A stretch of 64,000 nucleotides of DNA from Mixophyes australis (taxonomy: Eukaryota > Chordata > Amphibia > Anura > Limnodynastidae), in contig JAVHZZ010000004.1 in NCBI GenBank assembly GCA_036250195.1, positions 146,520,729-146,584,728 of the forward strand. Direction: 5' to 3'. Shown one piece after another: positions 12,261 to 22,995 of this stretch. The position numbers and the translations under genes are program-made. Position 1 is the first letter of the stretch. Each line of letters opens with the position of its first letter. The notes beneath the pieces are model-generated. The model was not told the DNA's origin. It did not search any database and was given only the letters and a program-made list of their open reading frames with translations.

Positions 12261-12679
12261 TCCAAGTGAAAGTGGGACTTACTTAGGAACCCACGTTCAG
12301 CACAGCATCCCAGACAGTCTCTTCTGGTATTGCATGTGAGGAGCGGCTGCTGCACATGCGCAGCAGCTCCATTTCGGCCATCTTAGAATAGCCTGATGTA
12401 CAGCACCACCGCGACTGCTGTACATCAGGACAGCTGTCAAATTTTGCGGGGGCGGTGCGCCTGCGTCAGGGGGGCCCCACAGCCGCAAAGCAAAAGCAAC
12501 AGAATCGGATCACCAACTGACAGGTGATCCGATCAGATGGCGGCTGGCGGCCGGCGGCGGGGGGCCCTCAGAGAGAGGGGGGCCCGGGGCACGTGCCCCC
12601 TGTGCCCCCACCTTAATCCGGCTATGCCCCTTTCTCTCTCCTCCCCTCTCTCTCTCTCTCTCCCCCCTTCCCTCTCATT

Positions 12680-12716
<37 letters not shown>

Positions 12717-12856
12717 TAAAACAATGTGAAAAAGACAACGGCGCTCAGTGCAAACACCAATGATCACGTGTTTAAAAACCTGTGCTCAAAATATTTAAAG
12801 TCACATACATTAGGCTGCTTCCCTTTGATACATCAGCTTGCAGATGTACAATCTAA
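12717..12856 (-). repeat. Possible second Penelope-like terminal fragment
   Basis: The word AATGTGAAAAAGACAACGGCGC just after a TA/CA microsatellite resembles AATGAGAAAAAGAAGCGCC at the outer edge of the adjacent palindrome arm. This suggests a diverged, inverted copy of the same terminus. Only short similarity is visible. Confidence 0.35.
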
Positions 12857-13919
12857 ATAAACAAATGAGAAAAAGAAGCGCCAAAACATAGTGTGATATT
12901 GCCAAGTTAGAGCAGTGATCAGATTGATTATCAAATTATCCTCGTACCAGATGAATAATATAATTTTGCTTATTTGAGATAGTATCCCTCTGCGAACTCC
13001 AAATCCTTCTTATGCAGATTAGGGTATTCCAGACTAGAACTCAGATAGAAAATAGCAAACAATAGAGTAGTGCGTTTTAACAAAAGTGAAACATCATTTA
13101 ATTCATAAAATTGTATCCATAAACAGCAAATTCATTGCCCGTACATTATATAAAATCAATTCAAGCTTATCTGTGCACTAGAATCATCCACAGTCCAGTT
13201 ATGATCGCCAGACACCGGTAATCCTGGCTCCTTGACATCAATATACCGACAGGGGATAAGATTCCTCAGCTCTTTTCAAGTATGTGACAATAACGTCCTC
13301 AGCTGGTGATTCCAAAAACGAGTGCACCTCAGGGAAGATCCTTGACGCGTTTCGTCTATCAGACTGTTCCTTGGAGCACCTGTGGATGTGTTATAGGTGT
13401 GGGTGCTCCAAGGAACAGTCTGATAGACGAAACGCGTCAAGGATCTTCCCTGAGGTGCACTCGTTTTTGGAATCACCAGCTGAGGACGTTATTGTCACAT
13501 ACTTGAAAAGAGCTGAGGAATCTTATCCCCTGTCGGTATATTGATGTCAAGGAGCCAGGATTACCGGTGTCTGGCGATCATAACTGGACTGTGGATGATT
13601 CTAGTGCACAGATAAGCTTGAATTGATTTTATATAATGTACGGGCAATGAATTTGCTGTTTATGGATACAATTTTATGAATTAAATGATGTTTCACTTTT
13701 GTTAAAACGCACTACTCTATTGTTTGCTATTTTCTATCTGAGTTCTAGTCTGGAATACCCTAATCTGCATAAGAAGGATTTGGAGTTCGCAGAGGGATAC
13801 TATCTCAAATAAGCGAAATTATATTATTCATCTGGTACGAGGATAATTTGATAATCAATCTGATCACTGCTCTAACTTGGCAATATCACACTATGTTTTG
13901 GCGCTTCTTTTTCTCATTT

Positions 13920-13925
<6 letters not shown>
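12857..13925. repeat. Almost perfect 524-bp inverted repeat, 21-bp spacer
   Basis: Arms 12857-13380 and 13402-13925 are reverse complements with no indel and one mismatch that I could find (T12967 opposite G13815). The unique spacer is 13381-13401. Each arm holds GACGAAACGCGTC near its inner end and TTTTGGCGCTTCTTTTTCTC near its outer end, both resembling Penelope-like terminal sequences of frogs. The simplest reading is two head-to-head copies of a PLE pseudo-LTR. Short frames here are mirror images and not genes. Confidence 0.9.

Positions 13926-13962
<37 letters not shown>
13921..13962. repeat. TA microsatellite
   Basis: A run of TA dinucleotides joins the palindrome to the downstream Penelope-like terminal region. 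Confidence 0.9.
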
Positions 13963-13966
<4 letters not shown>

Positions 13967-14870
13967 ATAATATTGAGCCTCAAAAACATAGCTCATATAA
14001 GGGTGGACAGAGGCTAAGCATTCCACCTGGTTCCTAACAACTTTTCTGGGTCTATTATGCACCAATGGTTTGGTATGTTGACACAAGGAGCGTCCACTGA
14101 TTGGATACATTAGCTCCAACAGCTCATATCCAATGACAGAAAAATTACTTTTTTTCTAAAACTATAAATGATTTGCTACTCTTTGTACACTACTTATATC
14201 CCTGAGGAAGCTTGTAACGAGTGAAACGCGTAGGAGGCAATTTTACCCTTTTGTACTTGGACCGTGTGGCAGGAAGTACGAGCCAGCCGCCTGCGACTTT
14301 CTCTGGTACCTATATGGACACACTTATCAACAGGAACCGGAATACCCCAGTGTGCCGAAGAGCACATCGGGAGCTGTGTGATGAGACATTGGAGGTAGTT
14401 AACCCTGGCGTCTTGAAGAGGAATTATCCGGAGGCAGCTACTAGATTTAATATCAAGACATCATAAAGTAAGTGACTGTTATGCTTTGTATTGCAATACA
14501 ATACCATTGTTTTTATACCTCTTTTCTTTTTCCTATTTTTGGATCCAATTGATATGTGACTGCTCTCTTCACCTATAGTATTTTATTCCATCTAGTCCTT
14601 TTATCTTTCAGAGAGAATTTATGTTTTGGACAATTTTTTAAGGTGGATAGATGTTTTTTTGGACTTATTTGATATATTATCCTGCACATATGTGTTTCTA
14701 CATGGGTATGACTACCTGGTAACCATTGGTCCGGACCACAGTATGGTGTTTGTATTATTCAAATAAATATTTGTTTTTAATTGCCTTCATCTGTACCACC
14801 TATTCAACCATCTACATTTATTGCGCCAGGTAATACCACTTTATCATTATATTTTCGGTCTATCCCCATT
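13963..14870 (+). mobile_element. Penelope-like pseudo-LTR / 5' region
   Basis: The 3' part (about 14640-14862) is the inverted partner of 1190-1402, next to PLE coding sequence. The middle carries a hammerhead-ribozyme core at 14196-14236, and hammerhead motifs are known in PLE pseudo-LTRs. An 81-codon frame (14221-14466) begins inside the ribozyme; it could be the start of a PLE reading frame but shows no domain. Internal words such as CACTGATTGGATACATTAGC are unassigned. Confidence 0.6.
14196..14236 (+). ncRNA. Hammerhead ribozyme core (Penelope-type)
   Basis: All conserved core positions are present in order: CTGAGGA (14202-14208, fitting CUGANGA), a stem II made by CTTG/CGAG with loop TAA (14211-14220 region), GAAA (14223-14226), a minimal stem III AC/GT with a GC loop, and the NUH cleavage triplet GTA ending at 14232. 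Stem I can form from TCC (14199-14201) with GGA (14233-14235). The short stem III is characteristic of hammerheads in PLEs and retrozymes. Self-cleavage is predicted, not shown. A bulged G in stem II may weaken it. Confidence 0.65.
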
Positions 14871-16740
14871 TTGCTTTATTTGCTGTCATATGGAGGTGGG
14901 GACTATCCCAGCCCTCCAACCTTGCAGTCACAGTGAGACATCGCGATCATCAGGTATTCTGGCAGGGAATCAAAATGAATGAGCTCCACTCAGAGTTGCT
15001 GCCAGACTGTCCCTGTTGTACTTGAGCAGCTGAGACTATGAAGGGTTAAGAAATATACATGGTATTGTGTTGCTACAGACATGATGTGTGGATTGGATCG
15101 CCAATTGGGACCTGAAATGGGCTGAGATATTTTCAGACATGACTATAATGTGTAGACAACAATAGTATATTTCACTTTCATGTGTAATTAAACACTTTAA
15201 GCGTTCATTTACACGTATGCACTGGGAGCATGGGTAAAAATGCGTAAAACACATTGTAATAATGTATATTTAACATATTTTTCATCTGCTTTTGATGCAG
15301 TGCGATTTACCAATACAGCCTATTCTACTGGTTGCTGCTATATTTTTAAACTAATGTTAACATTTTATAATACGATAGTAGAAATGAACCTATAAAAAAA
15401 CATTCATCCTGTTTTTAATGTGTTTTTCAGGCGTACGAACAGCTGGTGGATGCGATCAAGCTATAAAGGTACTGTGTGCCTTACCTCAAATTCCTGTGTA
15501 AAAAGATACACACTTTCTTCACAATATTTTAAAGTTACTTTTGCTCATGTATCAAACATTTCAAATTTGAATAGCTGTGAGATGTTAATTAGTAGCACAG
15601 TTCCAAATATATGTTGATTGGCACAATTATACTTAATATATAGCTCATTATATTCTTTACAAATCTGCTAAATACAGGTATTTCATTATGATTTCTCTCA
15701 TAAAGATCACACATTTCTTGGATATTTGAAGCCAGCGATTTCATCTGACACACACATCTCCATTTTTCCATTTTGCATTGCAGCTAAGGTGTGAATATTT
15801 ATGGCTGTCACACCACTGGCAATAAAATATTCTTTAAAAAAAAATCAAAAGAATAGACATGACAGAAATACACATGCAGATATTCCATGTATACTCTCTG
15901 TATCAGTCATTCAGGTGCTAGAGGCTTCAACACCCTCAATGTGATAGATTACATTGTGCATCATGGAATCAACATTCATTTATATATTACTGCTGCTCTG
16001 ATAGACATAAATACTCTGTAATGTCAAAAAAATAACTGTTAGAAATGTTAACCGACAATTACATAAATATTATTAAATGTAAGTAAGTGATTGTCCAACT
16101 TGATTGCTGTGGTTTCTAAGCACAAAAACGATTTATTAAGAAGCGAGCGAATGGCACACTCAAAACAAACAGATTTTACAATAAGATCAGATGCATGAGA
16201 GGTACACAAGTTCTACAAGGACAATGGTCATTGTTACATTTAAGATAAGAACTAGTGAATATAGCACAGACACGGACAATAGGAATTGTTTACTAACCAA
16301 ATGCAATGTTGAATGTAGATTAGTGAGAGGCAATAAACAATGTTTGACATCCCAAGGAGATGTTGAATGTGAAGAAAGACTCAGTAAATTAATATTGGAA
16401 CAGCTTAAGTATATTTAATGTCTAAAGTTAGTATTGCATTGGTATTGATTTGTATTTGAGTAAAACCCGCTCCAAAGGGAAAGCAACTCTCATTGTCCTC
16501 AGACATCTTTGAATGGGACCACCCACCATTAGCAATGCCTATGCATATACTACTGCACAATGAGTCTCTATGGGACTCTAACGGAACAGTGATATTACTA
16601 TAACAAGTGATGCGGTAACATCTCGTTGCTACAGAGAAATTACACGTGACCGCATTTGCGGTGACATGCAAACGCTAGTCTCATCCAATTGCAATCATCA
16701 CAGGGAAAACAATTTTATAAGCAAATCAGATTGATTTGAC
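14871..16740. other. Unassigned AT-rich DNA with one exon-like island
   Basis: No repeat family or gene was recognised. The only notable spot is 15429-15466, a CpG-containing stretch after a good splice-acceptor-like sequence (see findings). The rest has short, uninformative frames. Confidence 0.4.
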
Positions 16741-16744
16741 CGAT

Positions 16745-17200
16745 TTTTTTAAAATTTATTTTTAACAGTATTCACTCCTTTTTGTTTTAATATTTTAGAC
16801 GCACCTATAACTGTAGTTACAGCCTTGAGTCCATTGAGTAAGTGTCCACCAGTTTTCCACACAATGCAATTTTGGCCCATTGTACTTTCACACTTCATGG
16901 ACTCTTGCCATATGCTTTTGGTCACTGTCCTTCTGAAATATGGATCTGCAGTCCTAGTTGTCATGCAGAGACTACAGTAGGGTTTCCCCTAATATTTGGT
17001 CAAATCTTTCTTTGTCCATTTTGCCCTTTATTTTGACAAGTTTTTCCACAGAAGCACTACAGCATTACACCTCAGCCACCATGCTTCAGGGTAGGTACAG
17101 TATCCAGGATAATCTGTGAACAGTTTCTGCCAAGGAAAACATGAACTCTGAGTTTTTGTGGCCATGTGGCCTCACACCGATGCTCTGTCTTGGAGGAAGG
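16745..17200 (-). pseudogene. Degraded Tc1-type transposase remnant
   Basis: Read on the minus strand, the DNA follows the Tc1 transposase gene: a CCTGAAGCATGGTGG segment, a region where the DNA around GGACAGTGACC (16926-16936) stands where fish and frog Tc1 copies encode FQQDND, and the C-terminal end GTGGACACTTACTCAATGG...GGCTGTAACTACAG...GGTGCGTCTA, then a GGAGTGAATACTG tail. Tc1 transposases are DDE enzymes that cut and paste at TA sites. Stops and frame changes throughout leave no usable frame; only the 3' half is present. Confidence 0.65.
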
Positions 17201-17229
17201 GCTGCTATTTTTTTAATTATTATTAACAT

Positions 17230-17500
17230 TGATATAGATTTACAATGAATATTTAATTATTCACATCAGTCCTTGCCATAGTGAAGTTTACAGTCTAAAT
17301 TTTCTCCCACACAAACAGATACACACTGGGGTTAATTTTAAAAGGGGTTCATTTTAAAAGCCAATTAACCTACCATTTTGATTTTGGAATGTGGGTGGAA
17401 ACCAAAGCACCCAATGGAAATCCACAAGAACACAGAGAGAACATACAACTCCACTCGGTTCTCACAGTTGTGTCATGCTCTCTTAACTGCTTAAAGATGG
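17230..17500 (-). repeat. tRNA-derived SINE copy, inverted
   Basis: The reverse complement aligns with the SINE at 19433-19790. It contains the complements of AGTGGAGTTGTATGTTCTCT, the GGTGCTTTGGTTTCC region, and TAGGTTAATTGGCTTTTAAA. It is diverged and lacks a clear tRNA-like head. Confidence 0.7.
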
Positions 17501-19432
17501 AATTGACAGTGCTTGGGAGGGATAATAAAAGTTTTGAAATGTACTGATTATATCCTTCTCAATAAGCACAAAAATCCCCCAACACACTACTGCTTTTCAA
17601 TAACCTTTTCTCAGATTCATTTGAATATTCTTTGATCTTCATGATGATGATCTTGTTTGGAAATGCAGCAACCTACTGGGGAACCTCTCACAGATTTTGA
17701 AATGTACTTAAACGGTTTAATTGTACACATGTGGGTTTTAGCCTATTAATGAGGCGATCGCTGTAGACAACGATTGCACAAATAAATCTTTAGGAAAATA
17801 ATTTTATATTTATATCATTGGTTTTCTTTTTATTAAGAAAAGGTTTTAGAGGTTATATGTATTTGATATTCCAGTGGATTTTGTGTTCATCAGTGGTATG
17901 AAAAAAAAGAAAAACTAAATCCCAGAAATCCATTTTGATTCTGTGATGTAAGAAAATAAAAATGTAAACACTTTTTAGATCCACTGTCTATATACTATTC
18001 AATATCCATATACCATTTACAGATTTCTCAGCAACAGGTACACACTGTGCACAGTGAATGGGGATTGCTGAGGTGTGTTTAATACCTGTGCTGAATGAAT
18101 CCTTCGTGTTATGAGACCATCTACAATAATAAGCAAGGAAAACAAACATCAAATTGATTAAATACTATGTATAACACACATGAGCAGTGTTGGCTTCTAC
18201 AGTTGTCTTTATCTTGTCCCTTCCTCAGATATGTGTACGGGCATTAATAATACCATACTCTTTGATTATTTATGTACTTGTATATACTGTTTGCATGCAT
18301 TGCCCCGTGATCTCAGTATGCTATAAGAAATGTCATTGTTACACAGACATGTTTTTCTAATTGTGTTATTACAAAGTTTCTTAACATTATTACAGTTAAT
18401 TGCTGGTGCCATGGTACACTATACAGAAAGTTCCGTTTACTGTGCAGTGTTATCCATGTGTCTAAATGCCACAGTCATCTATATAAGACTAAGGGGTCTC
18501 ACTGCAACGGGTCCGGCAAACACAGATATGTGTGGCATAAAGAATTTAGAAAGCTCATTTGGTTGCCTGACAAAGATGGAGTGATTTTTATTCACTAATA
18601 ATGTAAAAAAAAAATGTCTGGTGACCTAATCTAGAAGTTGTGTGTGTTGTGTACATGATGCGTGGTACAAAGGAGAAAAATTAAATACCCGGGGGATGGG
18701 GGCAGTGTTTGTTCAATCCTCCACATCCAAAGTGGCGTTTCACCCAATGCAATCATAAAGCAGTCCCAACTTCCTGGTGTGATCCTTGGATATAGCAACT
18801 GCATTCTAGAATACATAGACAATATTTAGGCAGTGTCTTTCTTTTTACTCTCCCTTGTGTAAATGTATTTCTACTGATTAGTTTTCTGTCCCTTTAATGA
18901 AAATATATTTCAAATAAATTATTGTTCTTCAACCAGTATTTTGCCCGTGCAACTCAATTAGCTCAATCCAGTCACACTGAGACTGCACTTTCTGTGAAAA
19001 TCTTGAAGCAGAATCTCTCCCTAAACTTGGCGTATTTTCCTTTAAAATGAATAATTAAGGAGCGTTTCTCTGTGCATTTTAATCTTACTAATGCTGCGCA
19101 GGAGGAAATTAAAAGTCTTGCAGTGTGTAGATAAGTATTTTTTTGATTCTCTGAACACAGCAATGAAAGATTCGTTGAGCAGAAAAGTATATTGTATATT
19201 ACATTGGGTATATTGGCTGAAATGTGCAGAGTTGTTATATGTGAATGTAATCAGTATTAGTCCTCAAAAGTAACTTCAGTAATGCCCAGGAAAGAACATG
19301 TACATAAGTGCATCATGATCCACAAGAGCTTGTTACATAAGATTAAAGTGCACACACATTGCTGAGTGGAGACAAAACAGACAACATGCATGTAAAGAGT
19401 TGGTAGACCCCACTTTCTATATAATTGTGGGC
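17501..19432. other. Unassigned DNA
   Basis: Nothing recognisable as a gene, RNA or named repeat. The longest frames (about 84 codons at 18330-18584) have no domain-like sequence or coding context. Confidence 0.4.
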
Positions 19433-19630
19433 AGCACGGTGGTGTAGTGGTTAGCAATTCTGCCTCACAGCGCTGGGGTCATGAGTTCAATTCTCGACCA
19501 TGGCCTTATCAGTGAGGAGTTTGTATGTTCTCCCTGTGTTTGCGTGGGTTTCCTCCGGGTGCTCCAGTTTCCTTCCACACTCCAAAAACATACTGGTAGG
19601 TTAATTGGCTGCTATCAAAATTGACCCTAG

Positions 19631-19661
<31 letters not shown>

Positions 19662-19790
19662 GTGTGTGTGCGTGTTAGGGAATTTAGACTGTTAGTTCCA
19701 ATGGGGCAGGGACTGATGTGAGTGAGTTCTCTGTACAGCTCTGCGGAATCAGCGGCGCTATATAAATAAATGGTGGTGATGATGAATACC
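19433..19790 (+). repeat. tRNA-derived SINE (V-SINE-like)
   Basis: The 5' head GGGCAGCACGGTGGTGTAGTGGTTAGCA carries the pol III A box (TGGTGTAGTGG), and GAGTTCAATTCTC is the B box. The central part GTTTGCGTGGGTTTCCTCCG is the conserved region of vertebrate V-type SINEs. The copy contains a CT/GT microsatellite (19630-19672) and ends GCGCTATATAAATAAATGG plus a short repeat, a tail usually shared with a partner LINE. Non-coding. Confidence 0.85.
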
Positions 19791-20802
19791 AGGATATTCC
19801 ACAAAGTATTAGAATCTCTACAAAAAGGACATTAGCTTTGTGCTGACCAGTATAATGGAGGCACCATTAGACTATAAATATAGAATTTTGGATGAAGAGT
19901 TTCTATCTCATGCCCTTGGTATATTAGTGAAGTCTTTTGTTTCAAACATAGTTTCCTTATTCCATTGAGTTGCTTGGTTACATTAACTGTAACATATCCT
20001 GAGTCTAGTTAAAAAAGAAAATAATTACTGACATTACTTTAACATTAAACCTTAATCTTGCTGGGAAAAACATTATTCATTGTACTTTTAAAATACAAGG
20101 TGCAAGTTCCCCCATTGTGTAAGGGAATTATGATAAGAATTGACAGTGGCTTCTTCTGAACAGAGTATGTTGCTGTCCCCAACCAGACAAAAACTAATAA
20201 AGATCTACCTTAAAGGGATGGATTTTATTAGGAATGGTTAAGGAAGGGATGGGACTGGTAGGGATTAGGCGTAAGCACACAGACTTATTGGATATACTGT
20301 ATAATACTGAAAGAATTATATACAGTTAATTACTACTTTTTTTTTTGTTATCTTTGACGTCTTTCCGGGAATTTCTCTAAAAGTAACAAAAAAGCAACAA
20401 AAAAGCCAGTAAAGCCTACATTACTTCTAAAATAGATATTTTCTACAAAGAACAAAAAAAAATCACACACAATCTCTACAATTTTATATGTGCTGTTGTA
20501 GATCCTTTTTTAACTTTGTTCTCTTTTGCAGTACAAGAGAATCAGCTATATGATAAGCTCTCTTTCTATCCTAGTGAATGAATTTTTGTATTTTTTTGAG
20601 CAAGTATTTTTACCTGATTATCTTATCTCCTCTAGTAAGTAGTGTCTTTGTATGTATATAAACATATGAGTTGGAAAACTTTTAGTTATTTCATGTACTT
20701 CAGCAGCCTCTTTAGTCTTGTCCTAGAAGCTGCAGTCTCTGCTGCCACTGTCTATTCTTACTATGTCTCTGATCATCTTACATCATATATTGTTTAAGGT
20801 GC

Positions 20803-20803
<1 letters not shown>
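19791..20803. other. Unassigned AT-rich DNA
   Basis: No gene or recognisable repeat. Several A/T homopolymer runs. Confidence 0.4.

Positions 20804-20856
<53 letters not shown>
20804..20856. repeat. TA microsatellite
   Basis: About 25 TA units immediately before an RTE-like LINE tail. Confidence 0.95.
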
Positions 20857-20861
<5 letters not shown>

Positions 20862-21360
20862 CAAGTTAACCCGTGCATGATACTCATGCATTCTAGTCAA
20901 ATCAAGCTACTCAAGGTCTTAAAAAGGTTCTTGTCATGCAATTGGGCCTAGCCCAGGCCTCCTCAGGGGAAGAGCGTTACTTCCTGACGTAAGCGCCCTT
21001 TTTAATGTGTGTTCATGAGGTGCTATTACCTCACGAAAATGAGTTTGAGCCCTCAACTTGTAAATTTAGCCTTTACTACCCCTCCCACGGGGGGAAGGGG
21101 GGTTGATGGAAGTTAACTGACTTCACTATTCTAATTTTTTTGTCAAATGTCAGTATACCAAATTTCAGGTCAATTGGATGAGCCCTTTCTGAGAAAATAG
21201 TTTTTTACACACACACACGCCGCTAGGCTTTTACTTTTATATATTAGATAATGCTAAGAATTTAGTATGTCAGTGTATAACTCCGCCCAGCAGGTGGCGC
21301 TGCAGCTTTTTTTTTTTTTCACACACAGACTAACACACGCCGCTAGGCTTTTATATTATA
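20862..21360 (+). repeat. RTE-like LINE 3' region with duplicated terminus
   Basis: The passage CCAAATTTCAGGTCAATTGG (21169-21188), then GAGCCCTTTCTGAGAAAATA and a CA run, resembles the 3' end of RTE-type LINEs, which often reads as an aligned phrase about a query in a target pairing region. The terminal word CACGCCGCTAGGCTTTTA occurs twice (about 21216 and 21335), separated by about 100 bp containing CAGCAGGTGGCGCTGCAG. The left part starts TTAACCCGTGCATGATACTC. The family call rests on a short stretch only. Confidence 0.4.
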
Positions 21361-22837
21361 GATATTATATTATATTATATTTTCCTGACTAAGATTTCCT
21401 ATCTAAAGCTTACAATAGCTTGTCATCTTTATTACTTCTCACTCCCTAATCAACCCATAATTGTCATCCTCTGGCTACTTTCTATTATTACTCCTATTTG
21501 CTGAGGTAACTAGTAGTCCTTCTCTCTTCAGTTGTTTTTCATCTGTCCTTCTTTTCTCCATTTCCTCCTCTTCTGTTGATCTAGTTTGTCTATACTGGCT
21601 TCTTTTTGGTTTCACACCTTTCTTTACTTTGGTTAGTTAGGGTATGATTTATAGAGTTTTATCTGTGTCTTATTTTGTGTCTCTTGAAGACTCCTTTTCT
21701 TATCCTGTCTTTATACTTCTTTTTCTGAATTTAATGCTGTTTGGTTTTACAATGGGTCTCTTTTTTCCCTGTCTACAGTACTCCCCATCTCTCAGAAATG
21801 TATCCCTTATACTCCGTTTTCCTCTTTTCTCAGATCCCCACTTCACCTCTGCCTGTCGCAGAAAGGTATACGTCTCCGAGATCTCACCTCCGTCTGGCTG
21901 CATATTGTTATGAAACCTCTTAATGGGAGCTAGGGGCGATATCACAGAGGACAAATACTATTCTATATGTCAAATACAGAAGTAAAGAAATAGATACATC
22001 AGTTAGTATTTTGCAGTTATAAATCTGGATGCTATAGGGCCATTCCTAATTGATGCTACATGAGCGGTTTCCTTGCTCCCATCTGACTTATTGTATCCTG
22101 GGAATAAGATGTACAGTGCATGTATACTCCCACACGTATGGATGAGTTACATGTTCATCACTTGTCTAATCTCCTTCCCTTCCAGACAGCTTAAGCTGCA
22201 GTATATGGAGCTATTGAATCTGATAATATTACCTCTTCTGTTTCTTGTTTTGGGGCCCATGGTAGCAACATAAATTTTTACGGAGTAAAGATAAATATGC
22301 TAAGCTGCCCCCCAATCACCAGATTTTCTTCTTCAATTTTCACCATATTAATTGTGGCCGACACTGATATTATTGTAATTTGGCTATATTTGTTTGTCTA
22401 CAAATAAACGACTACAGATGAAATTTAGTGTGCAAAAGAGCAAACGTGACATAAAACAAATAACATTATCATTAATCATGAGATTGAGGGGATATTGTGG
22501 CATTATCATTTTGTGTGTGTTAATGTTTTTATCACATTGACTGGTATGCATCAAGACAAGAGGAGCAGATAAGACAGGAGTGACACGTTAGTTAAGGACA
22601 GGCAAATGATAAATTGGGGGTGAAGAAAAGGCAAAGGAGGCAGACCAGAGACAAATGCAACAGATAAGGGAGGAAAGTGAGAAAAAAGTTTGAGTTTTAT
22701 CAGTATTATAATAAAAGTGTAAATATGGATTATGACTCAAGTTGTGCGTTTATATACATGCCCCATCAATGTACTTCAAATTCTGTATTTCGGTTGCTCT
22801 ACTACACCTGCTGGATCTTATTGCTATATCAGTAACA
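21361..22837. other. Unassigned DNA
   Basis: Pyrimidine-rich on the plus strand between about 21400 and 21900. No gene or repeat was recognised. A pair of opposite frames at 21644-21954 is not supported by any domain. Confidence 0.4.
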
Positions 22838-22995
22838 TATTATCAGAGTGTAAGCTCGATCATGAGCAGGGCCCTGTCTGCCCTTTGTTTCATATCTGTA
22901 TTTATTTGTCCACATTGTATGTTCTGTTTTCCCTACTGTTGGGTGCTGCGGAGCACTGTGGCGCCTTACAAATCAAAGATGATAATAATAGTATC
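22838..22995 (+). repeat. SINE-like dispersed repeat
   Basis: GTGTAAGCTCGATCATGAGCAGGGCCC begins the unit and GCGCCTTACAAATCAAAGATGATAATAAT ends it. A partial copy of the end occurs at 43645-43703 and related tails at 61258-61325. The frames at 22732-23002 fall within it and are not genes. Confidence 0.6.

Larger units (their letters stand above)
9940..12626. mobile_element. hAT-like non-autonomous element
   Basis: The left end CAGAGCTGGATTAAGG (9940) and right end CCTTAATCCGGCTATG (to 12626) are inverted repeats with 14 of 16 positions matching. Eight-bp flanks CCCCTCTC (9932-9939) and CCCCTTTC (12627-12634) differ at one base, fitting hAT 8-bp target duplications, although both lie in CT-rich DNA where chance matches are likely. 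Inside are a segment shared with 33560-34329, a minisatellite (10735-11405), a hairpin (11774-11957) and TA repeats. No transposase frame is visible. Confidence 0.55.

Noticed and set aside
13276..13544. Mirror-image frames around the palindrome centre
   Set aside because: Identical peptides on both strands come from the inverted repeat; no domain is present.
16191..16418. 75-codon frame MHERYTSSTRTM...
   Set aside because: No domain or family resemblance, short, and in AT-rich unassigned DNA.
19433..19510. Functional tRNA gene
   Set aside because: The A and B boxes belong to a SINE head followed by the conserved SINE body; the cloverleaf is not intact.
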